NCBI GenBank assembly: GCA_010909165.1
Contig: VJWM01000266.1
Location: 1 to 64,000 of the forward strand
DNA from: Anthoceros angustus
Taxonomy: Eukaryota > Streptophyta > Anthocerotopsida > Anthocerotales > Anthocerotaceae
Direction: 5' to 3'
DNA: 64,000 nucleotides
The first letter of the stretch is position 1. Each line of letters opens with the position of its first letter. Below the pieces are notes generated by a model that saw only the letters and a list, made by a program, of their open reading frames with translations, was not told where the DNA came from and ran no database searches. This document shows, piece by piece, positions 8,761 to 19,487 of the stretch. A program made the position numbers and the translations under genes.

Positions 8761-10966
8761 CTCACTGTTTGGTAGGAGCCACGCCCCTAGTTCCATTGCC
8801 AAGCACATGTACGGTGGTGGACTTGGATGACCAAGGTGGGCTCGAGTCATTGGACACGGGCTGCTCTCTTTCGCCAAGCAATGCCTATGGCCATGGCCAA
8901 TTTGCGCATTGCTCGGAGACACCTCCGCTATGCCCACACTCGAGTGGCGGTTCGCCCCAAGCTGAAGAAATTTCGGTGGGGACTTCATCTGCAGCAAACT
9001 CGGGATACCTTGGACACCAGCGGCATGTGCTCGGGTCAAGAGAGGTCAACGGGTTCTTTTGTCAAGAGGGCGATGGGCGCACAACCACGACCACATGAAG
9101 AATTGTGCGTGCCACCTCCCAAATCTTGATCCCACCATTGTCACATGATTGGATTCCCCAGTGATGGGTTGGCGGATGGTTCGACCATCAAGAAGGGTCT
9201 TAGGAAACTCGCCTCTGATTTGCCCAAGACCGAGTGGGACTTGTCACTTATATATTGCCATGGGATACCGTATGAGCAAGCATGCGTTGGCTCATTTTCT
9301 ACTGTTTGGAGAGCCAGCCCCTAGTTCCATTGCCAAGCACATGTATGCGAGGTGGTGGACTTGGATGACCCAGTGTGGGCTCGAGTCATTGGACAGCGGG
9401 CTGCTCTCTTCGCCAAGCAATGCCTATGGCCATGGCCAATTTGCGCATTGCTCGGACACACCTCCGCTATGCCCACACTCGAGTGGCGGTTCGCCCCAAG
9501 CTGAAGAAATTTCGGTGGGGACTTCATCTGCAGCAAACTCGGGATACCTTGGACACCAGCGGCATGTGCTCGGGTCAAGCAACGGTGGCGTCTTGTGAGT
9601 GTGACCGGGTCAAGACCTCATTCACTATCCAACATCCAGACTCCACCCACTCCCGATCATGGGACTATTTTTGAGTGGTCTTGTGACTTGATAGAGCTCC
9701 CACGGACACCAAGAGGAATGTTTACATTCTCGTTATGATGGAACATTTCTCCAAGTGGGTTGAGGTAGTGGCGCAGACAAGACTTCACGAGCACGGCCCA
9801 AGCATTCTTGAGCGTCTTGGGTAGATTTGGAAGTTCGAGTGTCTCACCACCAAGGCTCAATTCGGGAGAGTTCCAAGATCTTTTGGATTCAGCCCTCATT
9901 GATCACCGTCGGACCGGTAGGATCATCCCAGTGATGGGTTGGCGAGCGGATGGTTGAGACCATCAAGAAGGGTCTTAGGAAACTCGCCTCTGATTTGCCC
10001 AAGGCAAGTGGGACTTGTCCATATATTGCCATGGGATACCGTATGAGCAAGCGCGTTGGCTCATTTCGGTCCTACTACATTGTTTGGTAGGAGCCACGCC
10101 CCTAGTTCCATTGCCAAGCACATGCAGGTGGTGGACTTGGATGACCCAGGTGGGCTCGAGTCATTGGACAAGGCTGCTCTCTTTTGCCAAGCAATGCCTA
10201 TGGCCATGGCCAATTTGCGCATTGCTCGACCAGACACCCTCCGCTATGCCCACACTCGAGTGGCGGTTTAGCTAAGTGAAGAAATTTCGGTGGGGACTTC
10301 ATCTACTTGGCAAACTCGGGATACCTTGGACACCAGCGGCATGTCTGGTCAAAGGTCGAGATCAACAGGTTCTTTTTGCTTCAAGGGCGATGGGACAACC
10401 ACCGACCACATGAAGAATTGTGCGTGCCACCTCCCAAATCTTGATCCCACCATTGTCACATGATTGGATTCCCCAGTGATGGGTTGGCGGATGGTTCGAC
10501 CATCAAGAAGGGTCTTAGGAAACTCGCCTCTGATTTGCCCAAGACCGAGTGGGACTTGTCACTTATATATTGCCATGGGATACCGTATGAGCAAGCATGC
10601 GTTGGCTCATTTTCTACTGTTTGGAGAGCCAGCCCCTAGTTCCATTGCCAAGCACATGTATGCGAGGTGGTGGACTTGGATGACCCAGTGTGGGCTCGAG
10701 TCATTGGACAGCGGGCTGCTCTCTTCGCCAAGCAATGCCTATGGCCATGGCCAATTTGCGCATTGCTCGGACACACCTCCGCTATGCCCACACTCGGTGG
10801 CGTTTAAGCCCCCAAGCTGAAGAAATTTCGGTGGGGACTTCATCTACTTGCGGCAAACTCGGGATACCTTGGACACCGGTTGCCGCATGTGCGGGTCAAG
10901 GAGGTCGAGACCCAAGGGTTCTTTTTGCTTGAGTGATGGGCGCACAACCACCGACCACATGAAGAA
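8281..10966 (+). repeat. Hierarchical tandem array of integrase segments
   Basis: A block of about 1.32 kb starting at 8281 (GTGACCGGGTCAAGACC) recurs at 9600. Each block contains two copies of a shorter unit of about 545 bp coding the integrase C-terminus; GATGGGTTGG occurs near 8611, 9160, 9936 and 10476. The stretch 9149 to about 9480 is identical at protein level to 10464 to about 10795. The last unit runs on into the PHD finger. A complete element would need only one copy. Confidence 0.85.
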
Positions 10967-11338
10967 TTGTGCGCCCGCCACCTCCCAAATCTTGATCCAA
11001 CCATTGTCACCACCGATTGGATTCCCCCAGCTGATTACCCATGCCAAGTATGCCAGCGCATCGATGATTCAGACTTGATGTTGCTGTGCGATAGCTGCAA
11101 TGGAGGATACCATCTGTTCTGCTTGATTCCACCTTTGTCCGAAGTCCCCGACCAGTTGTGGTATTGCCCACGCTGTGCGGCAGCACCCGTTCCAGCGAGC
11201 ACTTACCATCAAGACCCAAACAGTGGGGGACAAGAGAACTATGTTTTCGATGCGGGGTTGGCACAATTGGCAGTCCATGGCGAGAAGGGGAACTTCAGCA
11301 TTGCCAATGTGGTGAAAGAGGAGGAGGATGGGGGTCCG
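10967..11338 (+). pseudogene. PHD finger at the C-terminus of pol
   Basis: An open frame encodes a canonical C4HC3 PHD finger at 11042-11176: CQVC, nine residues, CDSC, four residues, H, two residues, C, then the final CPRC. The acidic DDSDLMLLCD stretch and the tryptophan two before the last pair are typical of PHD fingers that read histone H3 tails. It follows integrase in the same direction and begins HLPNLDPTIV, shared with the integrase-tail duplicates (HLPNLDP sits at the same place), so it is part of the element. The frame then enters the GGGGCGGTC repeat. A role in chromatin targeting is inferred. Confidence 0.8.
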
Positions 11339-11339
11339 A

Positions 11340-11667
11340 TTATCAGCCATACTCGGCGATCGATGTCACCATACTGGGGCCGATCGATGCTCGGTATACG
11401 GGGCGGTCCGGTATCAGCCTTTCGGGGATCGGTATCAGCCATACTCGGGGCGGTCGGTATCAACCATACGGGGCGGTCGGATCAGCCATGCAGGGCGGTC
11501 CGATGCCATTTCTCGGGACGGTCCGGTATGACCATACTGGGGCGGTCGGTATCAACCGCCCCGGGGCGGTCCGGTATCGGCCATACTCGGGGCGATCCCG
11601 GTATCAACACCATACTGGGGCGGTCCCGATGTGACCATACGGGGCGGTCCAATATCAACATACCCTA
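11340..11667 (+). repeat. GGGGCGGTC / GGTATCA minisatellite
   Basis: About twelve degenerate units of 20-30 bp made of CATACTGGGGCGGTC and GGTATCA words. Long ORFs in all frames come from the repeat. It lies just behind the PHD finger at the 3' end of the element, like the GGGAC palindromes at its 5' end. Confidence 0.85.
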
Positions 11668-11690
11668 GGTACCTTGACCTCGCCACGGCT

Positions 11691-12282
11691 GATGGTCTTC
11701 CTCCCTTTTGCGTTCACGTTCCAGCGCCCGACTCCGACTCTTGTTCTTGAAGTGGAGAAGCCCAAAGCGCACTTTGCCCTCCTTAGATATACGCCACTGG
11801 CGGCGCACAACCTAGATTGGGTTCATCATTCCAAAATCCTAATTCTATCTAAACTACCTATTTTCCTATCACCGCTATCCCTAATTAACGCTTTCTAATT
11901 ACTCTATATATTTATTCCCTATTGGTGAGCATATATAGTGGATATCCCCTCTATTCTAAATTTCCTTTTTTGGAGATTTGTCGACCTACGCGGTGATGCG
12001 ACTTACAGCGATGATCTGCTCCCTTCTCGACCTACGGCGTGGTGTGGCTCGATGATGATGCTACCAACCTTGGTGCCCTCACCGCGCCTCGGGGGGTCGT
12101 TTTGACCCGTTCTTCTTCCTGGGATATCCTCTTTGCCTTCCTAACAATATCCTACAACTCCAGCTTCAAGATTCTCAGAAAATTTCCTGGCATGCTCCTC
12201 TTCAATCGTTTCTAGCCAAAAAAATCAAACTTGTTTGTCTCCTGGCTCTTTTGGACTGGTTGCCCAAACTTTTGCGTTCCAC
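11691..12282 (-). mobile_element. Giant-LTR fragment, promoter half of a split copy (3' LTR)
   Basis: Matches about 33670-34238 of the large repeat unit, including ATTCTAAATTTCC, the TATATA stretch and the end TTTTGCGTTCCACA. On the minus strand it starts TGTGGAACGC directly after a polypurine tract and after integrase, so I read it as the 3' LTR. The rest of this copy is at 515-819; beyond that it is missing. Confidence 0.7.
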
Positions 12283-12298
12283 ATACTCCCCTCCTCAC
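12283..12298 (-). other. Polypurine tract
   Basis: Minus strand reads GGTGAGGAGGGGAGTA immediately before the LTR start TGTGGAACGC. Only two pyrimidines in 16. It is placed between the end of integrase (about 12312) and the LTR, where plus-strand priming takes place in LTR elements. Confidence 0.65.
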
Positions 12299-12311
12299 CT
12301 GTTTGCGTCCT

Positions 12312-13290
12312 CGCAAACAACAGGTACCTCGGGTTGAAGGTACTTCTTAACCTTCCACCCATTCACTCTGGTCGGCAATTCGCCGCCTAGTACCCGGAGT
12401 TGCACAGATCCATTCTCATATACTGCTACCACCTCGTAAGGTCCCATCCATCTGCTAAGCTTCCACAGGAAAGTCTAGTACTATCATATAGAAGAACCAA
12501 ATCCCGTCACGATAGTCTCTTGCTTCCTCAACCTCCCATCATGCGTCTTACGAGTTCCACAGATCCGCTGGGTTTCTTCTAAAGCATCCTCCCTATTTTC
12601 CTCTCTATGAAGCGATTCTAGTCTAGCTACTATCCTCTCGGTCATCGTTCATCCTCCATGATCACATGGTAGGTACTTCAAATTCCACGGGCATCACGGA
12701 GACATGCCATATGTTAGATAATAAGGGGTCTTCTTGGTGGTTACCTTCTCCAGCGGTCTGTAGGCCCCAGTGCAACTTAGCATCCCAATCATACATGTGT
12801 ACATTACCTTGGTGAGGATTGTGCGACCCATTCGTCTTCTCCGTCAATCCATTGCCTTTGGGGTTGTAGGGGTCGTCTTCGATGCGAATGTTGAAATAGG
12901 TGGTTAGGGACTCAACGACCGAGTTGAGGAAATGTGTCCCCCGGTCGCTGACCAACTCTAAAGGACATCCGTACCTCGTTATGATGTTCTCGAATAAAAA
13001 CTTGCTCTGCAGTGCGTCGTCCTTCCTCGTCGCTTGCTTCCACCATCTTTGTACAATAATCCGTAGCCACCAAAATGTCTGCTTCCTTGTCCATTGCGTT
13101 GGTGGTTTGATTCTCTGAAATCGATTCCCCACTTCTCGAGCGGTGCTAGATGGTAAAGGTAAGAGGCCATTGTGACAATGGGCCGTAACCCTCGCATCAC
13201 ACCTCGGTGAACTCCACACATCCTTTTGCATCGTAGCCCACGAACCGCATTCAAAATCTTCTTAACGGTCACTGTGCGAATAGTGTCCAC
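12312..13290 (-). pseudogene. int: Integrase of the giant element
   Basis: Minus-strand pieces: LAPLEKWGIDF (near 13120, first catalytic aspartate), LVSDRGTHFLNSVVESLT (near 12940, second aspartate) and PYNPKGNGLTEKTNG (near 12850, glutamate). The tail at 12476-12312 is RWMGPYEVVAVYENGSVQLR to VNGWKVKKYL, a GPY/F-type C-terminal domain that is still intact. Several frameshifts lie between. All three DDE residues can be located. It belongs to Ty3/gypsy. Confidence 0.8.
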
Positions 13291-13958
13291 GGCCTCTTAC
13301 GCATGTAGCGCCTCGTGGCAGTCTTCAACCTCGAGGCATCGGATTTTATCGTCGGACCTTGTTTATACTTCCCTTCAAGCGGTGCGGCTTTATGGAAAAC
13401 AGCCGCCCTTCCTGGACAAACCATCGGCATGATTCCATGCTCCGAGAACGTACCTTCACCATTCAAATATCTCGGGCATGAACGCCCCTCGCGTTCTAAT
13501 CTCCTCCTTCCCGGGTACCACGTCGCTCCTCCTAGCTCGTCCGTTAGTAGCTCCAAGTGGCGTGGATCATCCATCCATGCCTTCTTTGCCATCACATTCT
13601 CACTGCGGCATGCCTCCTCCTCCAACTGATTTCTTCCATTCTGCTGGTCTAGCCTCGTGCTAGGTCCAGCTCGTGCTCCCATGGCGACCTCTCCTTGCAC
13701 CTCCATGGTCCTCTTGGTGATTTCCCATGAATCGCCACCTCCTTCTCTGCAATTTTCTTCAAACTTGTCATGGGATGCATCTCCTTCCTCTCTGCGCATC
13801 CACCTCCCTAGGGCCTTCTCCTCCTCACACTTGCGACCCGCCAAGTGTGGCGCCCTTCTTCGCTCAGCGGTGCTCTCATGTGGTTTTGCTTCCTTGGCCT
13901 CCACTTGCAGCCTCCTGCTCACCCTTGAGCATTCAGCCTCCTCCTCGCTTGGCGCCAT
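13269..13958 (-). pseudogene. Region between RNase H and integrase
   Basis: A 229-codon open stretch, rich in Glu, Lys and Arg, between recognisable RNase H and integrase. Its end (RYMRKRPWTLFAQ) overlaps the integrase start, so it probably covers the connection and the N-terminal integrase zinc region, out of frame in part. I do not recognise a domain in its first half. It may be a chance ORF. Confidence 0.35.
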
Positions 13959-14099
13959 CCTATCTCCCTGGTTCCAGTTGTCCTGCTGCTTTTCACTGGC
14001 GCTCCCTTCTTGCTCATTTGGCCTCTCTGCAGCAAGACTTGCTGATCAATTCTTAGGCCGTCTTATCACGTCCTCCCCTTGACCCATGGCAACCAACTC

Positions 14100-14762
14100 C
14101 TCGTCGAAATCGGTCGTGGCCTCAAGTCGCTCTCCGGTTTTGGGAAATGAAATCAGCATTGATGCTTTCCCAGCCTAGTCTCGTCGTAGTCAAACTCTTG
14201 CAGGTAGTACCCATCGGCAATCCTTCACGACAAATCGGCTTGTTGACAAGATACTTCAGCAAAATGGTCAACATGAAGCGTCACCTTGCAAGCAAGCGGA
14301 TAGTGTCTAAACTTCTTACGAGTAAATGATACCAAGACCCTCCGCTCCGTGGTTGAGTAGTTCTTCTTCGGATGTGTCTCGCATAGAAAATCGGATGATC
14401 CGTTTCTTCTCGTCCTTCGGCTTAGCGGTCCCAATGGCATAGCGGACACATCCACGTATACATGAAGTTTCTCCCAATCGGTTGTAAGCGTTGGCGCTCA
14501 CCAAAAGTCCTTCAGCTGAAAAGCCTCTGTCTTGCATTGGTCCATTCGAAGGTGTATCCTTCTTGGTCAATTGTGTCAACAAGGCTGCCTTCTTGGCGAA
14601 ATCCTTGATGAACCTCTGTAATACCCTACCTGCCCTACAAAAGCCTTTTTGCCTCACCGTTTGTGGTGCGTCCATCTCGACTATCTGCTTCTCCTTATCT
14701 ACACCAATCCTCGTGAGACTCGATGTGCTAACAAAATGCCCTCCGTCATGCCAAAATAACAC
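14100..14762 (-). pseudogene. pol: RT thumb/connection and RNase H of the giant element
   Basis: Minus-strand translation contains GHFVSTSSLTRIGVDKEK, RFIKDFAKKAALLTQLTKKD, AYNRLGE and YAIGTAKPKDEKKRIIRFSM followed by EEELLNHGAEGLGIIYS, matching the order in Ty3/gypsy elements; HVDHFAEV and a LQEFDYD-like tail follow near 14240-14170. Multiple frameshifts and eroded motifs (the TTEREGLG block reads HGAEGLG). Confidence 0.7.
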
Positions 14763-14799
14763 TTCCCGGATGAAGTTTCATGTTCGACTCCTGCATTTC

Positions 14800-15400
14800 A
14801 TTGCCTCAAATGGTCTAGATCACGGTTTCTCCTCCCAAACACGCAAAAATCATCTAGGAATACCTCCATGAACTTCCTGAAAATCTCGGAATATCGCGTT
14901 CACCACCGTTGGAAAGTGGCGGGGCATTGCACAACCGAAGGGAGCTTGAATAGCGTAAGTTCCCCAATCCGTTGTGAGCGTTGTCTTGTCTGATCCTCCT
15001 TCCTAGAAAATCGGTGTACCGAATACCCATCAAGCTGTACATCTCATTCATGTCCGCTGCTCCATGAAAGGTAAAGGGTGATGATCCTTCTTCGTTGCTT
15101 CATTGAGCTTCACGAAATCTTGACACGAACCTTTCCTGCTTGCTTCTTGGTACAATCACGATGGTGCGACCCACTCCTTTGGTGAGCCTTGGATAAATAC
15201 CCACCTCCAAATATTGGTCGGTGATCCTTAACAACCATGGAATACTTGGGATTGACTGTTGCTTGATCCTCACAGTCTTGCCCTCCTTCAAGTCGATTCG
15301 ATGTATCCCAGTTCTTCGGTATTCTGTCATGTCGTAATCTTGAAGGCAAACACATCGACATACTCCCTAAGCACTCTGAAACTCTTCTCTACTCATCCTA
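14800..15400 (-). pseudogene. pol: Reverse transcriptase of the giant element
   Basis: Minus-strand fragments: IDLKEGKTVRIKQQ (near 15290), DQYLEVGIYPRLTKGVGRTI and VPRSKQ (15230-15140), FVKLNEATKKDHHP-like text across frames (near 15110-15070), MNEMYSLMGIRY (15051 on, eroded motif A), and a PFGLCNAP-like block (near 14930). The YxDD motif is not intact. Assignment is clear from order and orientation. Confidence 0.7.
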
Positions 15401-15458
15401 GATAGAAAATCTTGACTACCTTGCTAGGTTCTAACTCTAGGTCTTCTGACATCGGGAT

Positions 15459-15716
15459 CTACATGTTCCTTTTGCTACCTATCTTGGTTCGGATCCCTCT
15501 TCGGAAAATCTCGATCATAGGCCTTACCCTTCCAAAGGCTACTCCTTCTATGGGCCTCATCCTTGCTCTTCTGACTTCCTCTATGTAAGCAGTACAATCA
15601 CTCTTTATTTTGACCTCGGAGGACCCCGATATGCTCGATCCTTTGCAGGAGCTTACCCGTGCTACAGGGTGTACCCATCGGTGGTTGAGACTCCCCTCAT
15701 AGGAGCCTTGCTCCAT
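15459..15716 (-). pseudogene. Protease-RT linker
   Basis: Open minus-strand stretch with AYIEEVRRARMRPIEG, located between the protease end and the RT start. No domain recognised. Length and position fit the linker of gypsy pol. Confidence 0.4.
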
Positions 15717-15997
15717 GACACAAAAGCGATCGCCGCGTATCTCTTGGACTTGAAGGTGATGCCACTACGACCAAAATCAAAAACACACGCAGTACCATAC
15801 AACCAAGGCCTACCTATCAAAACCTTATAGCCTAAATCCGAAACCGGCCGCATCACAATGTAGGTAAGATGGAAGGTGAGACCCCCAATCAGTGGGTACA
15901 TTCTTGACCCCCAAGCTTTCTCCTTGCAGTGGCCATCGTAAAATACTCGGGCGGGTGGCTCGGTGAACCCAAGTTGATGAGTCTCCTCCGTCATCAA
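15662..15997 (-). pseudogene. pro: Retropepsin-like protease, C-terminal part
   Basis: Contains GYKVLIGRPWLYGTACVFDF, the typical block after the catalytic domain of plant gypsy proteases (LLGRPWL). The DTG catalytic site itself was not found with confidence upstream; the region 16000-16100 is frameshifted. Confidence 0.6.
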
Positions 15998-16449
15998 GTT
16001 GACTCCGATCCGAATCTAATGGCACGTTGGGCACCAAACACCCCAATTTCAACCTCAATCTCGGGTGCCCCAAATCAATGAGTTCGACCACATTTACCTC
16101 CACCGGTTTCTCCCTCCACTACTTGATTCCCAGTCCTTCACAATTTTGCGGGATCTCGGACTCACAAAAGCATCTCAAGACCACAAATTCGGTCGGTCAA
16201 TAATCGTGGGGAGATCTTATCGACAAGGTTTCCTCCCGTTTGCCACAGCTGGTCGATTCGACCTTATTGGTGGTTCGATTCATGATCCCCTCCGGTGGGA
16301 CCCCTACGGCGGATCAACAATTTCGGCTCATACCTTCGTCTTTGTCGGGTGAGCTGTTTAGCTCATCTTCCGCCGCCGCCGCCCGGTGATATCGAGGAGC
16401 AGTCGTTCCTCCTTCCTTGGCCCTTCTTGCCGCCCTAGGGGTAGGCTGT

Positions 16450-17310
16450 CTACCCGTGGTGCCGGACTAGGGTGTGCCTGCCCTTCTTGGGTGGGTCCGT
16501 TCCTTCTCCTCTCGCGCCAGCGCGCGTCTCTGGAGGCCAGGTGAGTCGTCCCTCACCTTCCTCCGCTTCCTTTCCTCGTGCTCGCCGTTTTCCGCATTCG
16601 GCCTTTCTCTCGGCTTGATCGGTGGTCACCTTGGCCACCATCAACCTTCATCCGCTCATCTCTCCTTCCCCTCTTCCACAATTCGATGTCACCTTTGGAT
16701 CGTCGAAATCATACTCGCCTCCACCTTCAACCGGTGTAGTGGTCTGTCGCGGTTTCGGGATTGGGTGTCTCTTCCTGCGCTCGTGAACGACTCCACAGTT
16801 GGTGTCACTCGCGCCACCCGTACACAGGATCCCCATTTATGTCCCAATTCCTTTATACAGGGCACATAACCCACTTGCTTCCGTGGTTACGGGCATTCGT
16901 TTGAGTAGTGACACAGGTGCTCCAATTATAACAACATCCTGTGGAATCGCCATGCCTTTGCGATGGATCCGGTCTCCATGGTCTGGCGATGTCGGTCGCG
17001 ATCCATACCTTGAGGGGCGGGTGTAGTCGGTTGGTTAAGCCCTCATTGATTGAGGTGGCCGACTTCGATGACGCTTGCACTGGTAGCTTCATCCACATAC
17101 CAATAATCTCGGCATGGCGGTTTCCACATGATTTACGCGCGTATCGTGGTGCGAATACATTCGGTTGGTGTGTCCCGTTTGATGACAAATTGAGCAATAC
17201 ACCAAGCTCGTGAGGAGATCTTTGAGCTTGATTCTTCCTTTGACCTCTAACTTTCGGTCTTGGTCAAAGCCTCCACTTGTCCCTCCTCCTGCTGCTTTCT
17301 CCTTCTCCAT
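16450..17310 (-). pseudogene. gag: Gag nucleocapsid region with zinc-knuckle remnants
   Basis: Minus-strand text near 17200 reads CSICHQTGHTNRMYS, a CX2CX4HX4C knuckle with the last cysteine changed to tyrosine. A second possible knuckle (CC, then HGSKWVMCP) lies near 16950-16870 and is degraded. Positioned before protease, as expected for gag. Confidence 0.5.
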
Positions 17311-18970
17311 CCGACGGACCGTCTTCCCTTCCTCTCCTTCTCCGGTCGCGTTCCTTCTTCTTGTCGTTTGACCTTCTCCGGTCCTTCTTCATTCGTCGTT
17401 CGTAGGCCTTCTCGATTCTTCATCCGATGTGGAGCTTTCTTGAGTTCATTGTCCTCACTTTCGATGAGGGAGGCGGCTGGAGGAGGCGGAGGAAGGAGCT
17501 AGATCTCCTCGATCCTTTCCTCTTCTTATGACTTAGCCTCTTCTTCTTCTCCTCCCCAACTCGGCGGACTCCCATTCCTCGTAGCGGAGGCTCACCTTAC
17601 GTCTTTTGTCCACGCTGCGGTGTACCTCCATTTTTTTGACAAGCCACTCACAAACCAATCCAACGCTTGCTCTTGTGAGTACCAGGAGGTGGTGGATCTC
17701 CGGCCTCTCGGGTGCACATTTGAACTCGATCGGATCATAAAACCTCTCCACATAATCGAACAAGATTCGCTTCTTTGAAGGGGTTCTCAACTTCCAAGTG
17801 TGGTGTGCGTGAGCCCTCGAACCGATTCAAGAAGGCGCTTTGAGAGCTTCCCAATCCGGCGCCGATTTGTGCGACCATACCTTATTGCATGCCCTCTCGA
17901 TCCGGAAGATCGTGATCGATCGGCGACTCCATCCTCCAAATTAGCGTGGGAGGCGTGCTCGAAAGTTCTTACAAGCGCCTCGCGTCATCTCCTTCTTCTT
18001 CTCGCCGAATTTGGCGTATTCTTGGCGGTATGTGAGTGGCCCTCCTCCTCCACCAACTCCACTTGCTTTGATCGCTGCCCCAACACTTCTTCTTCCTTGG
18101 GATAACGAAAGCGGATCGGGATCCTTTGAGCAATCTTGACCAGCGGAGGAGTAGCGACCTCCCTTGTGGTTCGTCCCAGATCAATTGATCGGAGATTCGA
18201 TCGAGGCGTTCCAATCCTCGACCGGGCAGAAATTCCCGCTCGGCGACCTCGTCGTCATGTCGATTCCTTTGGAAGTTGGGGTGGTCTCACCGCTTTGAGA
18301 AGCAAAGCGTCGTGGGCTCCGCGGTGGGCGGGTAGGTCGTGCTCGGAGGCCTCTCTCCGCTTTGGACACCAATTCTCTTCCACGACCTCCTTCCTCTCGC
18401 TGTCGGTGATCTCCGCCTCTTCTTCCTCAATTTCTCGTCTTGCCCGATTCGCCTCCTTCGTTTACTGGAGTCAAGGTGACTTCTTCGCGATCGATGCTTT
18501 CGCCTTCCTCCTGCCCTCGGGTAGCGGCGTAATGACTTCTTCCCTCAAACATGCTAATCTTGGAAGGGGGTTAATCTGATGAGGGTTTTCAACCAAATAT
18601 CGTCGGAAGGGGTTTGGGATGGGTGCGTCTGCTGCTTTGGGCAACATCGGTCGAAGGCACGAAAATAAAGTCGATAAGGGATGAAATTGGCGTCGGGCGG
18701 TGTCTCCATCACACAAAGGGTTAGGCGTGGTTCGGCCATCAATTTGGCATATCGACCCATGCTTGCTTACCATAAGTACCGGAAGGACTAAAAGGGCAGG
18801 TTGTTGAGGCCTGATCTAAATAAACAAGGTCTTTTGAAGACATTGGGCAATCTTCAGTCATCATTGGTAAAGAATGGTGCTTCTTTCCGAACCGTCGTCC
18901 GAACCCATAGTCTTTTGTTTTTGGCAAGAAGGGCCTCGGCCGGTGGGCAGCGCCACAGCTCAATTTCACG
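17311..18970 (-). pseudogene. gag: Gag N-terminal region, degraded
   Basis: Minus-strand ORF 17790-17533 reads FDYVERFYDPIEFKCAPERP and then HHLLVLTRASVG, compatible with a gag capsid. Fragments at 18773-18471 (PNPFRRYLVENPHQINPLP) and 18969-18739 also read like protein. Frames change often and no start was fixed. Confidence 0.4.
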
Positions 18971-19487
18971 ATTTAGGATTTAGGCATGCGTCGGATGGGT
19001 TATATACGTTGCGAACAAAATGTACAATACGGGGTGCGGAAAAGCGGTTTCCATGCTACTAAAGGATGGTGAAAAATGGCGGGCGCGGCCCGGCGCCCGC
19101 CATTGTCCTGTTGACACGCAACCTACGGCGAAGTGACTCCAACTTCTTCAACTTCCGATCACGAATGATAGCACCAACGGTGATTCCCTATCACTAGCGA
19201 GCTCCCACTTTGAGCCTAACACTTGGCGGTCACTTCGGCAGTCGAGAGTAAACCCTCTTGTCTACCGATGTCCACCGATGTTTGCCTCCACTTTCATCTT
19301 TTCACTCATCTCCCGAATTGACACCTTCCATGTCCAAGGGCCCGATGTCCTCACCGTCTTCGTCACTATCTTCTGCACTTTGGTGGCTCGATGAAGCCCA
19401 ATTCATTCAACTTATCCGATCGCTTTTTGTCAATGGAATAGAGATGTTTACGAATTCAAAGCGAACCCATAATACAAGATAGCGGTT
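18971..19487. other. Spacer with GC hairpin, no gene seen
   Basis: Between gag remnants and the DUF7869-like gene. Besides the hairpin at 19075-19104 I see only short ORFs without resemblance to known families. Confidence 0.4.
19075..19104. repeat. GC-rich hairpin 1
   Basis: Perfect 12-bp stem AATGGCGGGCGC / GCGCCCGCCATT with 6-nt loop GGCCCG, in otherwise AT-richer sequence. One of nine such structures between 19.0 and 27.4 kb. Confidence 0.85.

Larger units (their letters stand above)
820..11690 (+). mobile_element. Degraded Ty3/gypsy retrotransposon carrying a C5 DNA methyltransferase and a PHD finger
   Basis: Plus-strand order: leader with minisatellites, gag (2702), CCHC-like knuckle (3651), protease DTG (4686), C5 methyltransferase (5229-6300), RT with YIDD (7131), RNase H, HHCC and integrase core (8183), amplified integrase C-terminus, PHD finger (11042-11176), GGGGCGGTC repeats. 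RT, RNase H and integrase similarity place it in Ty3/gypsy. Each ORF is broken by stops or frameshifts, so this copy cannot be autonomous. No convincing LTR pair or primer binding site was found; the ends were set from the interrupted LTR around it. Retrotransposons with cytosine methyltransferases are known from the charophyte Klebsormidium and from dinoflagellates. Confidence 0.8.

Noticed and set aside
8281-10966. CRISPR-like or satellite array
   Set aside because: The units are integrase coding sequence of about 545 and 1320 bp, without short direct repeats and unique spacers.
11158-11634. Overlapping long ORFs in several frames behind the PHD finger
   Set aside because: They are translations of the GGGGCGGTC minisatellite.
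13315-14082. Plus-strand ORFs in the giant element's pol
   Set aside because: They are antisense to the RNase H-integrase region and serine/proline/cysteine-rich without resemblance to known proteins.
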